Shown here: piece after piece, positions 12,148 to 25,317 of the stretch
Layout: each line of letters begins with the position of its first letter
Position numbering within the stretch: the first letter of the stretch is position 1
Origin: Chromera velia
Lineage: Eukaryota; Sar; Chromeraceae
DNA: 64,000 nt
Direction of reading: 5' to 3'
Assembly: GCA_018398765.1 (NCBI GenBank)
Contig: JAHBMJ010001649.1
Location: 46,460 to 110,459 of the forward strand
Notes under the pieces: model-generated
Database searches by the model: none
Told to the model about the DNA's origin: nothing
The model's input: the letters and a program-made list of their open reading frames with translations, nothing else
Position numbers and translations under genes: made by a program

Positions 12148-14209
12148 AGAAGCAGAGGAAGAGAAAGAGAAAGGCAAAGGGCGAGAAAGCTTGGGGAGCA
12201 TACAATGTGTCTATAAGTGGGTGGGCATTTGTGGGTGTGTTTTTATGGAGGAAAAAGCCAGAGAGAGGGATGTTATGCTTTCTTTCTCCTCTGTTCTGGT
12301 CCTGTGTGGTGTCCTTCTTGTGTGTTCTTCTCTGTCTTCTGTCTTGCATGTCTGTCGCACGTCTGTATTTAATTCTGAATCAGTAAAGAAGGTGGAAGGA
12401 GGGAGGACGTTGCTCCCTCGCGCTGCCTTCCTTCCTCTTCGTTGATTGCCTGATCGAGTTAGTCCATGCTTTGTCTCGTCGGGACTGTATGTCTGTCTCC
12501 CTGGGTGCGTGAATGGGATCGTCGCTTCGATCCTCGCTGCTCGCCTGCAGCTTTTTGGGCAGAATGGGTGAGAGTGGGGTAGAGAGGTCCGACAAGTTCG
12601 TTGCACTGTGTGTGTGAGAGAGAAGGGGGGAGCATCATCTTCCGCTCTTCCTTCTGTTCGTTTGTATCAGTTCATGTGTCTTTGTGTGTCTCCGCTGCGT
12701 CTCTCTATGCACGGGGAGGGAAGGCAGAACCCAGTCCTGTTGTGAATGGCTGCATGCGATCTGCTTCGCTTTCTACAGGAAAGGAACTTAGTTGAAGTAA
12801 CGAGACGAGTCCGTTTATTTTTCCAAGCAGCCCCCCCGAATCGACTCAGAAGAGCTAGTTGCTTTCTTTGCCTGTCTGTTCGTGTCCGAGTGGACACATG
12901 GAGGCAGAGGCAGAAGAAAAAGAAGAAGAAGAGGGTTAGTTGACGGACGGAAGAAATGAAACGGAGGAAACAGCTCGGGGGGTTGGGGTGCTTTTGAAGC
13001 TGCAAATGGAATTGAGAAAAAAACCGGAAAGAAAGAGGACCAGAGAAGAAAAGCCGGCCTCCTCAGAAAGAAAGCTGAGGGGGGTGGTGTGTAAAGTAAG
13101 TGAGTGCATCGGGGGGGGGAATTCTATGGAAGGGAGGGTGTGGTGGTTTTCTTTCTTGCTCCGGGTATATATGAGGGCAAAAGAATGTTTGCTCCTTGGT
13201 GAAACGGCCAGGTCGAGTCGAATCGAGTCCAGATTGATCAAGGGTCTGTTGGCATCGGGGGGGTCCTCCCTTGAAGGTTTTCTTTCGGGGTCCGATTGAA
13301 GTTTAATTGTTTGTTTCCTTCACCCTGCTTCTGCTGTATGCATGATGCTGCATGGGAAGACGGCGGGACTGAGGAAGTTTCGTTCTCTTTCAGGTCTGCT
13401 TTGGCTTTTAGCTGAAGGTTGTTCAAGTCCATCCTATGTGAGTCTCAATTCATGGGTCTGTTCCAAAGCTCGATCCCAGACACAGCAAGTCGAGTAAGTG
13501 AACGAACGAACGAACGGACGAATCTATCGTAATGATTGTGGATCGACTTGCACATGAATTTCGTGGTGCCTCCTGACCTTGGCATTCATGCGCGCCTGTT
13601 TGTTTGTGTCCTTTTGCCGGCCGGAGTGTAATCTGCATGCGGCGTGGCGATGGTTTCTAATGTTTGTGCAATGAAAATCGGTTCTCGGAATGGAATGTGT
13701 CGATCATGGCTGCGCTGCTGCATGGGACGTTTCGCTGCACTTCCCTTTTCTGCCGGGAAGCACCAGAGCTATTTTCAAGTTGCCTTCTTTTCCTCAAATT
13801 CTGTGCATGAGAGAAACAAACGGTCTTGCATATCGAGTGGTGTTCGGTTTCGTGGATGCTCCTTGCTGAGACAATTCTGACCAACCAGTCAAGTCTGAGC
13901 CGACGTGTAGAGTGCATAATATCAAAAATGTATGAGACGTACGAGTGTGTACCAAGACGGGCGAAGCTGTGTGTGGTGATTGCCAGTGTGCGGTACACGT
14001 GGCATTGTTTGCACAACTCAAAGTCAACTTGAACTTTTCAGTCAGAATCAGTCTCCTTTCTGTAGAATACCTGGTCACCTGGTGTACCCTAGGGTGTACC
14101 ACTTAGCATTCTTATGCTGTTCAGACTTAATTTGAGCTTTATTTGAAATTATTAGGCTAAGTTTAGTTTATTTTAGTTTTTTAAAGTAATAATAGAGAAT
14201 TTTTTGAAG
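12148..14209. other. Intergenic, no gene recognised
   Basis: The first 300 bp are probably the P450 3' untranslated region. The rest has purine-rich stretches (12900-13100), short ACGA repeats near 13500 and AT-rich sequence from 14000. Short open frames here show no family features. Confidence 0.6.
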
Positions 14210-14214
14210 GTACC

Positions 14215-14473
14215 TGTTCTAGTTTTAAGCTCTCTAGAACTTAGGAATCAACTCACACACACAAGTTCTACATACAGAGAATCTGTCAGACACACAAGAG
14301 CCTTCTCTATCGATCAGGAAAGACTCGGTCCTTCTAATAGGCTCAATCAATCTGTATTGCAAAGGCTGAGATACAGACGTGCATGCCTTTGTATTACAGT
14401 GTGTATTTAATGCTATTAATTCTCCGTATTACTCTAAGGACCAAATCGAGCCTAGGTCCAAAGGTCCGTAACA
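14215..14473 (-). repeat. Downstream (3') LTR of the Ty3/gypsy element
   Basis: 259 bp, TG...CA, aligned without gaps to the other LTR. A GC-rich stretch just inside (after 14473) is where the polypurine tract should lie; it is only moderately purine-rich on the element strand. Confidence 0.93.
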
Positions 14474-17400
14474 ACCACACCCCGCACAAAATTGTGCGTC
14501 CCGCACAATTTATTGCTTTACTTCTCTCAATGACTCTGGTCTGCACCGGCGCTCCCAGCAGCCAAAGAAACCAAGCAACGAGCTGCAGATCGCTGCCGAC
14601 ATACGTGAAAAGATCGGGCGGGAAGGGCGTGGAAAAAGGAAAGAAAACGTTCGAATACATGAACGAAGGATCGGACAGTCAGTCTTCACGTCCACGCAAA
14701 ATCCTTTCTTTACTCCTTTCGAATTCATTCACCAACTCAGGCTCTCCCACTTCATCCTCTGGCAGCCACAAAAACGAACCATCATTGTAGACAACTCTGT
14801 AATGCATCTTTCCGTCCTTCTCTCTGCTCGACTTCACCTCAACTGCCCTCACTCTCTTTCCTCTCTTTTCTTCCTGCATCGACTCAGGAAGCGCTTCCCC
14901 TCTCTCTGGTTTCTTGTTTCTTGGCCACTCTTCTCCAAGGCCAAGCTCGTCAATCACATCCGATGCGGACTCTGACACCGCTCTCTTGCTTTTCTCTTTT
15001 CCTTCCTCTATTTCTCTCTCCTCCCTCCTTCTCTCCTTCATCTCCTCTCTCACTTCCTTTGCCATCCTCCATAACTCCAATCTGTCTGTGGAGATCGTCA
15101 TGCTCTTTCCTCCCCCCAACTGCCTGACAACGGCGTTGTGGGGCCGTCCATCCAGGAGGGAAACAACCAGATAAATCCCTTCCAACTTTTCTGCAAACTT
15201 TCCTCCATCCACTCTGCCTGTGAGCGGATTGACAGGCTTTCGCACCAACACCTGATCCCCCACTCTGAATTTGCTCTTCCAAGGGGGCGAGTTCTTCCAC
15301 TCTCTCTCTTGCCTCGATTTCTCCATCCTGGCTCGTGCCGTCTTAATTAACTCCAACCTGTTCTGACGGATCACGCTGTAGTAGTCGTTGTAAGCCACTG
15401 GAGGGGAACGGGTCAGACTCTCTGACGAGACGGGCTCTACTCGCAGCATATAGGTCGGCTCATATCCATAGGTCAACTGGAATGGGGTCAATCCAGTCTT
15501 GGAATGCGGGGTCATCCGGTATGAGAAATTGAAGGGCTGCAAATACAGATCCCAATCAAGCTCGTTCTCTGCTCTCAACTGCTTTCCAACCCCTTGCTCC
15601 CATGTTTGATTGTATCTTTCTGTCAGTTCCGCGCACTGAGGGTGGTACCCTGCTGTTACTTTCCTCCTCACTCTCAAAATCTTCAATACCTCACTCACGA
15701 TCTCTGCCAGGAAATTCGTTCTCCTATCTGAGAGGAGAACCTCAAAGGGACCATGCCTGCAGAAAATCTCATCGACCAGAATCTGTGCTACAACATGAGC
15801 AGGCAGCTCAGGGCGGGCAAACGTCTCCACATCCTTTCCAAAATGGTCTGTCACAACGAGCACAAATCTGTTCCCCCTCCTGCTTATAGAAAAGGGCCCT
15901 GACACATCAATGCCGAGCGTGTACCAAGGACGGGGAGGCACGGGCACAGTCTAAGGTGCTCTCTTTGCTTTCGGCTTGAGCCTCTCCCTGCATTCTCGGC
16001 AGGAAGCGACCCACTCCCTCGCGTCTGCTCTCAAACCTGGCCACCAGAAGTGTAGGAGAGTCTTCTCTGTCAGCCGATTTACCCCTGGGTGCCCCCCCAA
16101 CTGGTGATCGTGATTCATCACCAAAACCGTCTTTCTGCACGCCTCAGGCACCACCAAGTGTTCTTTCCTTTCTGTCCCCTTTCCTTCGTACCTGTATAAC
16201 AAACCTCCTCCCTCTTCAAACGCACTTTCCTCCAACAGAATTTGTTTTGCTTTCTTTACCTCCCGAGGCAATACCCCCTCTGCAAAGTATTTGAAATGAT
16301 CCTTCAACAAGGGGTCTCTCGGTAACTCCTCCCTCACACGGTCTAGAAAGCCCCTCTCCACCTGTAAAGGGGACACACCTGCTTGCACACCTGCCAGGGC
16401 GGCAGCCATGCCAGATCGGATCTCCTTGCTACCGTCAGCAGGCTGATTGCAGTGACAGAACAAAGGGACCCCGCTGTCTACGGAGACGGGAAGAGACGGG
16501 GGAGGCTGTGGCTGTCATGAAACGGCGTCTGCGTCCACATGTTCTTTCCCCGCCTTGTGAACGAACGTCAGCCCGTACTCCTACAACTCCAACGCCCAGT
16601 TGTGCACCCTTTTGTTCGCTACTTTACAGTCGGACATCGCTAAATTCGGTTTGTGATCCATGATCACATATGCTGCCCCCCCAAACAGGTAGTGCCTCCA
16701 CTGCTTGCAGCAGTAGACAGCCCCCAAGGCCTCCCTCTCGGTGGGGCTGTAATTTTTCTCTGCCGCACTCAACCCCCTACTGACGTATGCAATTACCACT
16801 TCCCTTCCCCTCTGCATCTGCGTGAGCACGCCTCCTACAGACACTTCACATGCGTCCGGTTTCACCCTGAACGGCAGGCTCATGTCTGGGAAGCCGAGAA
16901 TCGGAGGGGTCGTCAGCCTCTCTTTCAATTCCCCAAAAATTTCCTCTCTTTCTCCATTCCAAACAAACGGGACCGGTCTGCCTTGCTCATCTGCAGGAAG
17001 CAACATCTAAAAGAGAGGGAAGGAGAGACGAGTAAAACCTATAATAAAATGATGGTAGTAGGAGCACAGATACAGAAAAGAGCGGAGCTCCTTCCTGTCC
17101 TGCGGTGGCTCCCACTGCAAAATCTTCCGGATGTTCTTTCTGCTTGGTCATACCCCCTTCTCTGACACCGTATGTCCCAAATACTCCACCTCTGTCATGG
17201 CAATCTGTGCCTTCTCAAGTTTGAGCTTCAAATTTGCTTTCCTCACCAAACTCAAAACCTCCCTCAAGTCCTGGATGTGCTCGTCATGAGATCGGCTGAA
17301 GACGATGATGTCGTTGACATAAACGAGAGCGAGGTCTCTGGACAGACCTGCAAAAACTAAATTCATGGCTCTCTAAAAAACAGAAGGGGCATTCACCAAC

Positions 17401-20168
17401 CCAAAGGGCATCTTGGTGAATTTGTAAAGTCCGAACGGAGTGACGAAGGCGGTTTTCTCTGCGTGGTTGGGGTGTATGCAGAGTTGCTGGAAGCCGGAGG
17501 TGTAATCAAGTGCTGAGAACACCTTGGCTCCTGCAAGGCGGTCGAGTGTCTCTTGAATTCGGGGGAGGGGAAAAAGATCTCTCTTGGTGGATTGATTCAG
17601 TTTTCGAAAATCTAGACAGAAACGGGTCATCCCATCTGGTTTTTTAATTAGAACGACTGGGGCGGCCCATGGGGAAGTGGAGGGACGAATCACTCCCCCT
17701 TCTTCCATCTCTTCCAACTCCTCCTTCACATGCTCTCTCTGGTGGTACGGGATTCTGTCTTGGTTCCAGCGAATGGGAGGGGAATCTCCAGTAGGAATGG
17801 TCACCTCGAAAGGCTTTCCATCCACTCTCAGCTCTCCAATGTCGAAACGAGAGCGAGACCAGAGATCAGAATATTCTTGGAGGACCCCCTCGTATCTCTC
17901 TCTCAACTCGCATGACAGGTGAGAGAGATCCATGGGCGGAAGCTTCTGTGCGGGAGGGGGAGGGACAAGTGAGTCTTCTTTCTTGGGAATCGGCGGTTGC
18001 TGTGTATAGGCAGAGGCGGGAGCGTTGGCAGTGACTGCTGCGACGGACGACACACGAGAGAACGGCTCTGCAAAAGTCAGGGATGAATTTGGTCCTAGAC
18101 AGATGAGGTTGGTGGCGATGTTCATGACTTCTACTATGGCGACTCCAGCTTTGACGTCTACTACTTGATTCGGGATGGCAAGTCCCGGAAACCCCTTTGG
18201 GTAATTCTTTCTCAAAATGACCGTCTCCTCCCCTTCTGTCCCCTCAACCTGCACCCGCACAAGAGCCCTCGCTCTTTTGGGGACTTTCGTGCGCGTAAAG
18301 GCGGAGACACGCATCGGTTTCCTCCCATCCTCGTACCAGACCTTGAAGGAGGGGAGGTCTGCAACGTCTAGACGGTCTTCATGGTAGTGGTACTGTACTA
18401 CTGGGTCCAACAGCTTCAAAAAGTCTTGCCCCAAGACTGCTTCGTACCCCGAATCTTCTGTGACGGTCAGGCGGTGTGGGAATGCTTTCTTCGGCAGGGA
18501 AGGGTAAGAAAACTTGGCCGTAATCTCCCCCACCACCGACACGCCCGTCTGTCCCACTGCGGACAGACCCACCGTAGGCCTGTCGACATCTGTATCAACA
18601 TGCAAGGTCGTATTCACATCAATGAACGAAGTTTCCGCTCCTGTGTCAATAAAGACAGACATAGGCTTACTAAACAGCAACATTGTCATGAAAGGCCTGG
18701 GACCTACCTTTACTGCTGCCATCTCTGCCTCCATTTTCTCCGAATTCGCTTGTTCAAAGTCGGTCTGTCTGTCTGCATGCTCTGCCGGAGAAGGGAAAGA
18801 CACAGGTGACTGAGAAACCTGCGACTTCGGGACTCTTCCTCTCTCATTGTCGTCTTCTCGCTCACAGTCTATATGTTTCGTTTCTACACGCACACACGGG
18901 GGAATCGGGAGAGGACGAGGCTTCGCAAACTGCTGGGTGGACTGGGGAACCTCTACGCCAATCCACCCGGGTCGTTTCCCTGCATAGGACAGTTGGAGGC
19001 CTTGTGGCCAGGCTGGTTGCAAGTGTAGCAACGGGGGGGACCGTTGTTGAAACCGTTGTTGCCTCCATACTGTTGGTAGTGGCCTCCTCTTCCTCTCATG
19101 CCTCCATGTCCCCCTCTGAAGTGGCTATTGAAGCCACCTCGACTGTACGCGCCGAATGCATGGCCTCCGTGCATGGGAGACGGGTAGACGGGGTAATAGC
19201 CGAAGCCACCCCTACCGCGACCGCACCCCCGGTCGGTGAATCCCCCACAGCCACGGCCGCGACCTCTTAGAGCCGCGATCTGAGCAGCTTGCTGATCGAG
19301 CCGTTTCCGCAACTCGGCTAGTTCATCTCTCTCGTCTCTCTGTTGCACCCCCGCAATTCGAGCCCTTGCTTTCTTCTGTTGCTTGGCATGGAGGTACCCG
19401 ACTCTCCTCTTCAATTGGTCCCAATCGGTGTAGATCTGTTCTATCTCCAGCTCTTCTCTCAGCTCAGGATAAAGCGCGTTGATAAAGGAACTGATTCTGT
19501 CGTTCCTTCTTCTGTTTGGATTTGCCTGGATGTAGACGTCGACAAAGCGTTCAACAAATGCGTCATAGTCGTCTCCGAGGTTCAGCCGCACGTCATCCAT
19601 GCCGTAGACGGCGTGCGCCTATGTCACACCGGTGCTTCCATGCGCTTCCAGGAACAAGGTGTCAACCTCGTCTGAAGTTGTGGCGGAAGCGGAGTTTTCA
19701 TTCCACCACAGGATAAGGTCAGGATCTTCAAAGTGACCTACCAGCAACAGTTTCTTCTCGTTCACATTTAGGTTTCCCGCATCTGCCTTTGCCTTAAAGG
19801 TGGCATACCAGACCTGTTTGTTTGTTTTTCCTGGGATAAAAACCGTAGTCACTCGCTTGACCTTCCCAATCTGTTCGAACTTGTCAAATCTGACTGCATC
19901 CCCCATGTCTGCTTGCTGCTGCTGTAGCTCGGAATCTGGATTGGATGAGACTGAGTCTGATTCGCTGGAGGAATCTCGAATACTGTGGGTGGGCGAGAAT
20001 AGAGAGCCGACAGACGGAACAGAACTGAAGTCGAGAGATTCTGCCCAAGGATGCACAGAGGGGATCGATGGTGGAGAACTCTCCCCCACCTCTGACAGCC
20101 TGTACCCCGACCCGCTCCTTGTGGGAATTTTGTCTTCCTCGGTCGCAACCAGAAGCTCTGCTGACCAA

Positions 20169-20427
20169 TGTTCTAGTTTTAAGCTCTCTAAAACTTAGGA
20201 ATCAACTCATACACACAAGTTCTACATACAGAGAATCTGTCAGACACACAAGAGCCTTCTCTATCGATCAGGAAAGACTCGGTCCTTCTAATAGGCTCAA
20301 TCAATCTGTATTGCAAAGGCTGAGATACAGACGTGCATGCCTTTGTATTACAGTGTGTATTTGATGCTATTAATTCTTCATATTACTCTAAGGACCAAAT
20401 CGAGCCTAGGTCCAAAGGTCCGTAACA
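20169..20427 (-). repeat. Upstream (5') LTR of the Ty3/gypsy element
   Basis: 259 bp, identical in length to the downstream LTR and followed by target duplication GTACC. All five differences from its partner are transitions. Confidence 0.93.
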
Positions 20428-21032
20428 GTACCGAAGGTACCAGTCCCGAAAACGGAACCTCCCCCCCGAAAAGCATCCAAATACCGGCCGAAAGCCTAGC
20501 CGAAAGCACTACTACAGCGTGACATTGACCATGACTTCACAATCTAGTTAACACCTCTGTTTATTTCGTTGTTATACGGTTTCAACACTAAGTTAAACAA
20601 TTAGTATATTCCCAGGTATATTCAGACTTCTCACTGTAAATTCTCTGAAGTTCTTTTACTTTTCCACTTAAGTGGATACCCTGAAAGGCCTAGGCGTCGG
20701 CTAAAAAAAAATAGGGTTGCGATCGCTACCGGCAATGACCCTTCGCTGCCGGCAATTGCCGGTCTGCCGGTAATGGACATTTCTGACTTAGTCACTACCG
20801 AAAAAAAAAAGGTAAAAAAATGGGTCTCAAAAAAAAAAAATCGCCTGCGGCGCAGTTGCTACAAAATGCTTTTAAACTCTTTTATAAACAATCATAACAT
20901 TCTTACAGCCTCTTGATAATTATTTTTTAAAAAAATATATATAAAATATAAAAAATATTAAAAAAAATATATTTATTATCTATGTATTCAAACGTGACAA
21001 CGTATTGCAATATCACTGTGTCAGTCTGTTAC

Positions 21033-21242
21033 TTAGCGTTTAAAAAAAGAATGAATATCTTGTTTTCGTGCTTTAACCTGTGCTTGCCCTGCAGAAGCTG
21101 CTTGGTTCACTCTGGGAGGGTTCAAGAATGAACGACTCGAAGGATGCAGTGGAGGTACCCCCGACTGTTTGGGAGCCCAGCTGGGAGCAGACGGCTGGTT
21201 TTGTCTGCCGCTGATCCCAGTGGAAATCGGGGATGGAGGCAC
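21033..21242 (-). other. Short open frame with PIP-box-like end, inside old transposon
   Basis: A 69-codon frame, Pro/Ser-rich, ending KARKQDIHSFFKR. The tail resembles the PCNA-binding PIP box (QxxIxSFF), but Lys stands where Gln is usual. It may be a transposase remnant or chance. No homologue is recognised. Confidence 0.2.
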
Positions 21243-21300
21243 AACGGGGGCTTTCCTAATGACCCAGGAAGAACTGGCTGCAGCGCTTGCACTATAAAAC

Positions 21301-22558
21301 TAGTGACCATGTTTGATTTAATTTAATTTGATTTGATTTGAAGTAGGGCTTAAGCTCAAATCAAATATCCAGTCAGGCAGGACCTAGTGTTTAAAGACTT
21401 ATCAAATACGATCAAATATTTGATCAATATGACTTTCAACCTCAAATATGAAGGTCCTGAAAAAACTTTTGTAAGTACCGATCCGTCACGCATGCTGATT
21501 CAAATGAAAAAAGCTAAATCTTGATGGTTTACTCTCAAAAAGAAAACGTTTTGAGCTTCACTGAAATTGACGTTTCACCCCCTTTTACTTCATGTAGAGG
21601 TAAACCGATCAGCTGAACGTTTTCCCGAACAGCTGTGTTGACTTTTCTGGTGCTGGAACATCTTTTACGGCCCCCTTTTTGAGCGTCTACAAACATTTTA
21701 TACCCTGTAAAGACATATCACACAATCCGACAGGGTCGAACGGGAAGAAGGAGGCATTTGTTTTTAGAGCCGGGTGAGCAAAAAAAATATGGTCCGTGCA
21801 AAAGGGGGCAAATGTGATTCAGTGTCAGGTGAAAATATAAGGAGCCGAGGGGGAAGGAGAAACTATTTATGGCTGTGAGTATACAGCAGCGGCAACCAGT
21901 TCTTTTCAAACCAAACTTACCAACTCTAGATGCTTAGCTGCCCAAAAATAGGATGGTTCCAACACTAACAGCAATAGCAAACATGTGCGCGATTCTCCAT
22001 CTTATCCCGTTGTCATCTCTCCGCAACCGAATAGAAGCCCAGGAGCACCTACTCCTGAAAAGCCGAAAAGCCAGAGAAAAAGCTCTCAGCAGCTCCCACC
22101 ACCGATCGATTCGATTCACATTGAAGAAAGTGATCATGAAGAAGAGGAAAAGGAAGTGCCATAAAGCTAAGTGATTGCCACCTCAATTTTGGTACGTGTT
22201 TTAACTTTATCGTATCAACAAAAAGTCATATACAATTTCAAATCTATTAATTTTACGTTCTTAATCTCTATTAGTACTAGAGTGAGTCTCAGTGACTAGT
22301 GTATATACACTGCCACACAGGCATATTTTTTTTACGGAACTGGTAAGTTATAATTTTATATATATTTTTTTAAATTTTTGAAACACACATCAGAAATGTT
22401 CGGATAACTATTGTCATGAGAAAAATGATCAGAGTGACAGTAAGTCAGTGACTCAGTGAGGAACCCTAAGAGGTTAATCTCAAATATCAAATATTTGAGG
22501 TTGAAGCTCAAATCAAATCAAATCAAATCAAATATAATCAAATGAAACATGGTCACTA
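21301..22558. mobile_element. hAT-like non-autonomous DNA transposon, 1,258 bp
   Basis: Terminal inverted repeats start TAGTGACCATGTTT on both ends, exact for 14 bp, and continue imperfectly through TTTGA-rich subterminal repeats for about 70 bp. The flanks are a perfect 8-bp duplication TATAAAAC (21293-21300 and 22559-22566). An 8-bp duplication and a YARNG-type terminus are hallmarks of the hAT superfamily. There is no long open frame inside, so it would depend on a transposase made elsewhere. It is inserted in the older element 20690-23844. Confidence 0.85.
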
Positions 22559-23844
22559 TATAAAACGACACGGGAGCGATGGATGACGCTAGAGGTAAGA
22601 CCTAGATCATAGGCACCCCCAATTATAGCCCTCCATCTGTATTCTTCTTTTTAAGAGAAAGTCACACCTAGAAGTGATACTGTGTATGTGTACATATGTA
22701 TTTATGTATGTGAGTGTGTGTGGATTCATTAGTTTGATTATAGTCAGTGCTCTACTCATCATTGGTTTGCAGTGAGTGTACGTGTGGATTCAATGAGTGC
22801 TCTACTGATCTGAGCTGATTGTATGAGTGTGGGAAGATGTTGATTATCTAGTATGTCTAATGCATTCTAATTCAGAATCTTTCATGTCAGCTTGCTTGCA
22901 GATGGCCGCTGTGGCAAATCTCCATCCTCCTGGGTCTCCAGAGTTAGAAGCCCTTCGAGGCTAGCCTTCGAGTCCTCAGGCAGCAGCTTCTTACTGTGTC
23001 TCTTTCTCTGAAAGCCGGAGTACCCGACTGGGGAGACCGCCCAAAGTTGGCCCCAAACTTTGAGGCAGACTGTTTCCGTTGTTAGAATAGTTCAGGTGTT
23101 TCTGTTTGGGCTAGTTACGGTCATTATAGGCGCCGCTTTTCTGTTTTTGGATGATGGTTGCAGGATGGCACTCATTAATTTGACTTACAACATCTGTAAA
23201 CATACCACAAAGCACACTGACCATAGAACTGTCCCTCTTAATGACTCATTGACTCTCAGATATGGCCTTAAGCGGGTTATAGGAGGTATGAAGCACCTCT
23301 TTAGACTGTGCCACCTATGACGGAGTGTCACGTACCTCCATGTGCACCTATAATCAGACTGTGTCAAACCATATACGGACTGTCCTAGTGTTTAAACCTA
23401 TAAACGGACTATGTACAGTGTACATAGACTAACTCCAACAGATAACAACCCATAGATTTTATCATTGAACTTTAACTTTCTTTGCCATTGACTGCCAGTC
23501 ACTCTGCCGGTGGCGACAAGCTGTGCTAGCAATTGCCGTCCTGCCGGCAATCGCTCTTCTCTGCCACAAAAAAAAAAGTAACCCTGCAGAAAAAAAAAAA
23601 AAAAAGATCGCCCAAAACCCGGCCGTTACTTTTTTTCTTTTTTTTTTTCAAATTCTTTTTCCGTCAAATAACTGTTGTTCAATGTTCAAGTGTTGTACAA
23701 GTGTTGTTCATATGTTATGCAACTTTTTGAACTGCATGTTATTAAGTATTGTTTTAATTTAATAGGGTAAAAAAGTAAAAAAGAAAGAAAAAAAAAAAGA
23801 TCTCCTCAGATCGCGCTTATTTTTTTTCTTTAGCCGATGCCTAG

Positions 23845-24770
23845 TAAAAGACGCTGCACGCGGTTGAAAGGCTAGTCGAAACTGACTTGAAAGGAGATCG
23901 AAAGTGGTGTGGACATCTTAGATTAGAGTCTAGATTGGAGTCCTTTTCTGGGCGACTTAGAGTGCTAAGTCCCCTAGGTTGGCGTGTTTATGTCTTAATT
24001 GTTTAGAAGGTACCTAAGAGAGGACTATAAGCATAACATTTTTATCGCTCCTCGATCTATAGGCCTATAGGTAGTATGTTGCGTAAACAAATTATGCATA
24101 CATGGAGTGTCATAGACTGTTATTCGTCATTGGTGCTAGTATTGGTGCGCCGCACGCGATGGCTGCCGGTTAAGTCACCTGATGAAATGATGAAAACATA
24201 TTTTTAGCTAGCGTACCCCTTGAAATTAGGCTTGAATATCGATTCAATACCCTGACACGCAGCCTAGCACGCAGCTCACAACGCTAGACTCTAGGCTACA
24301 CTTCAACGACATGAGTGGATTGTCAACTACTCACGTCAGTTGGTGTTGCAATCCTTTTTTGAGCTCACAGCACTGGTCTACTATGCAAAACTTGGCTTCC
24401 AGAGTTATCTCATGTACTCTGACACTCATTTTTCTCCAAATTACCAAATGACCACGCCATTTACCATCAAGTTAACAGATCAGCAAAAACGGGACCCAAA
24501 ACTTATTGATGACCACTCTGTTCAGCCGTCCGGCAGTGTGTCGTCGGACGATCGAGCTCCAGAGAAACCAGGCGGTCGTCTGCAGGATCTGCAAGAGGGC
24601 AGGACAGCAACTGAGCAAGATGACACCATAGGAGGTTGAGTGGTATGCTGGATTCGGGTTCAAAGTATGTGATGGAGTTCTTGAAATACTGCAGGACTTA
24701 CGGAAGTCTGCGCATACTTCAGCTGCTGCTGGCTCACTCGACGCACACAATAGCCTCACATGACCATACA
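23845..24770. other. Intergenic, no gene recognised
   Basis: AT-rich at first, then mixed. A plus-strand open stretch at 24340-24639 has no family features; it may belong to the same decayed element as the chromodomain that follows. Confidence 0.4.
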
Positions 24771-24774
24771 GTCC

Positions 24775-25140
24775 GCTGGTGTGGAGATAGAAAATGCATC
24801 GTTCGAGATTGACGAAATTCTGGGGATGCATGATGGAGTGCTGGGAAATGAATACAGAGTGAGGTGGTATGGATACGGTCCCGAGTGAGACACACGGGAG
24901 CCAGAAACGAATCTTCCGCCAGATCTTTTTGCCGAATTCCATGAATCACACATCTCAAAAGGAGCAGACGAAGTGACGAAGTCACTCACTCCGCAAAAGA
25001 TCATCAATATCATGGATGATGCTGATATTGATGAAAGTGAGGAACAATCACTGAGCCTGCGAGATGCACTTGCATCCAGTACCGAGAAAGTTCAAGCAGA
25101 CAACACGGAAGAATGCGATACAGGGAAAATGCCTCTTATG
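24775..25140 (+). other. Chromodomain fragment, fossil (chromovirus tail or captured domain)
   Basis: The plus strand encodes a chromodomain-like core: FEIDEILGMHDG, YRVRWYGYGPE, then DTREPETNLPPDLFAEF. This fits the usual pattern hEVExIL...YxVKWxGYxxexDTWEPexNL. Chromodomains of this type end the integrase of chromoviruses (a Ty3/gypsy lineage) but also occur in host chromatin proteins. An acidic Ser/Thr-rich tail follows to about 25140. It is broken. No integrase was recognised upstream and no LTRs were seen. Confidence 0.5.
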
Positions 25141-25317
25141 CATACAGCAAATCGAACAACTGCAACGGACAGAGCAACGACGTCCCCTCGAGGCGAACAG
25201 TCAACACAACAGACGAGGCAACACGCAACAAAGAGGTTCATACACCTGCCAGACGGGTGGATAAAAATCATTACGTCAGTGACAGAAGCGTTCACACTTG
25301 CACTCCACGGACCTGAT

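Larger units (their letters stand above)
14215..20427 (-). mobile_element. Ty3/gypsy LTR retrotransposon, broken fossil
   Basis: A complete outline 6,213 bp long, transcribed on the minus strand. Ends are TG...CA LTRs of 259 bp (20169-20427 upstream, 14215-14473 downstream), flanked by the 5-bp duplication GTACC (14210-14214 and 20428-20432). Parts in transcription order: gag region about 20.1-19.0 kb ending in a CCHC zinc knuckle near 19.0 kb; an aspartic protease with a DTGAETS site near 18.6 kb; reverse transcriptase about 17.8-17.2 kb; RNase H about 17.0-16.6 kb; integrase with an HHCC finger near 16.0 kb and core and tail down to 14.7 kb. The order PR-RT-RH-IN places it in Ty3/gypsy (Metaviridae). 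A possible primer-binding site starting TGGTCAGC lies just inside the upstream LTR. The coding part is broken, with about five breaks. The LTRs differ at 5 of 259 sites, so the insertion is fairly recent. Confidence 0.93.
20690..23844. mobile_element. Old inverted-repeat DNA transposon (hAT-like), non-autonomous or decayed
   Basis: The ends are inverted copies of CTAGGC(G/A)TCGGCTAAA followed by an A-rich run and GCGATC, about 35 bp and imperfect. The 8 bp outside each end (TGAAAGGC left, TAAAAGAC right) agree at six positions and differ by transitions at two, as an aged 8-bp duplication would. Near both ends are short repeats of the type TGCCGGCAATTGCCGG, as subterminal repeats of hAT elements often are. 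The interior is AT-rich, has no transposase I can recognise, and contains the younger element 21301-22558. Confidence 0.55.

Noticed and set aside
23060-23320. Small membrane protein frame of 86 codons
   Set aside because: Lies inside the old transposon; no start context, family or conserved partner visible.
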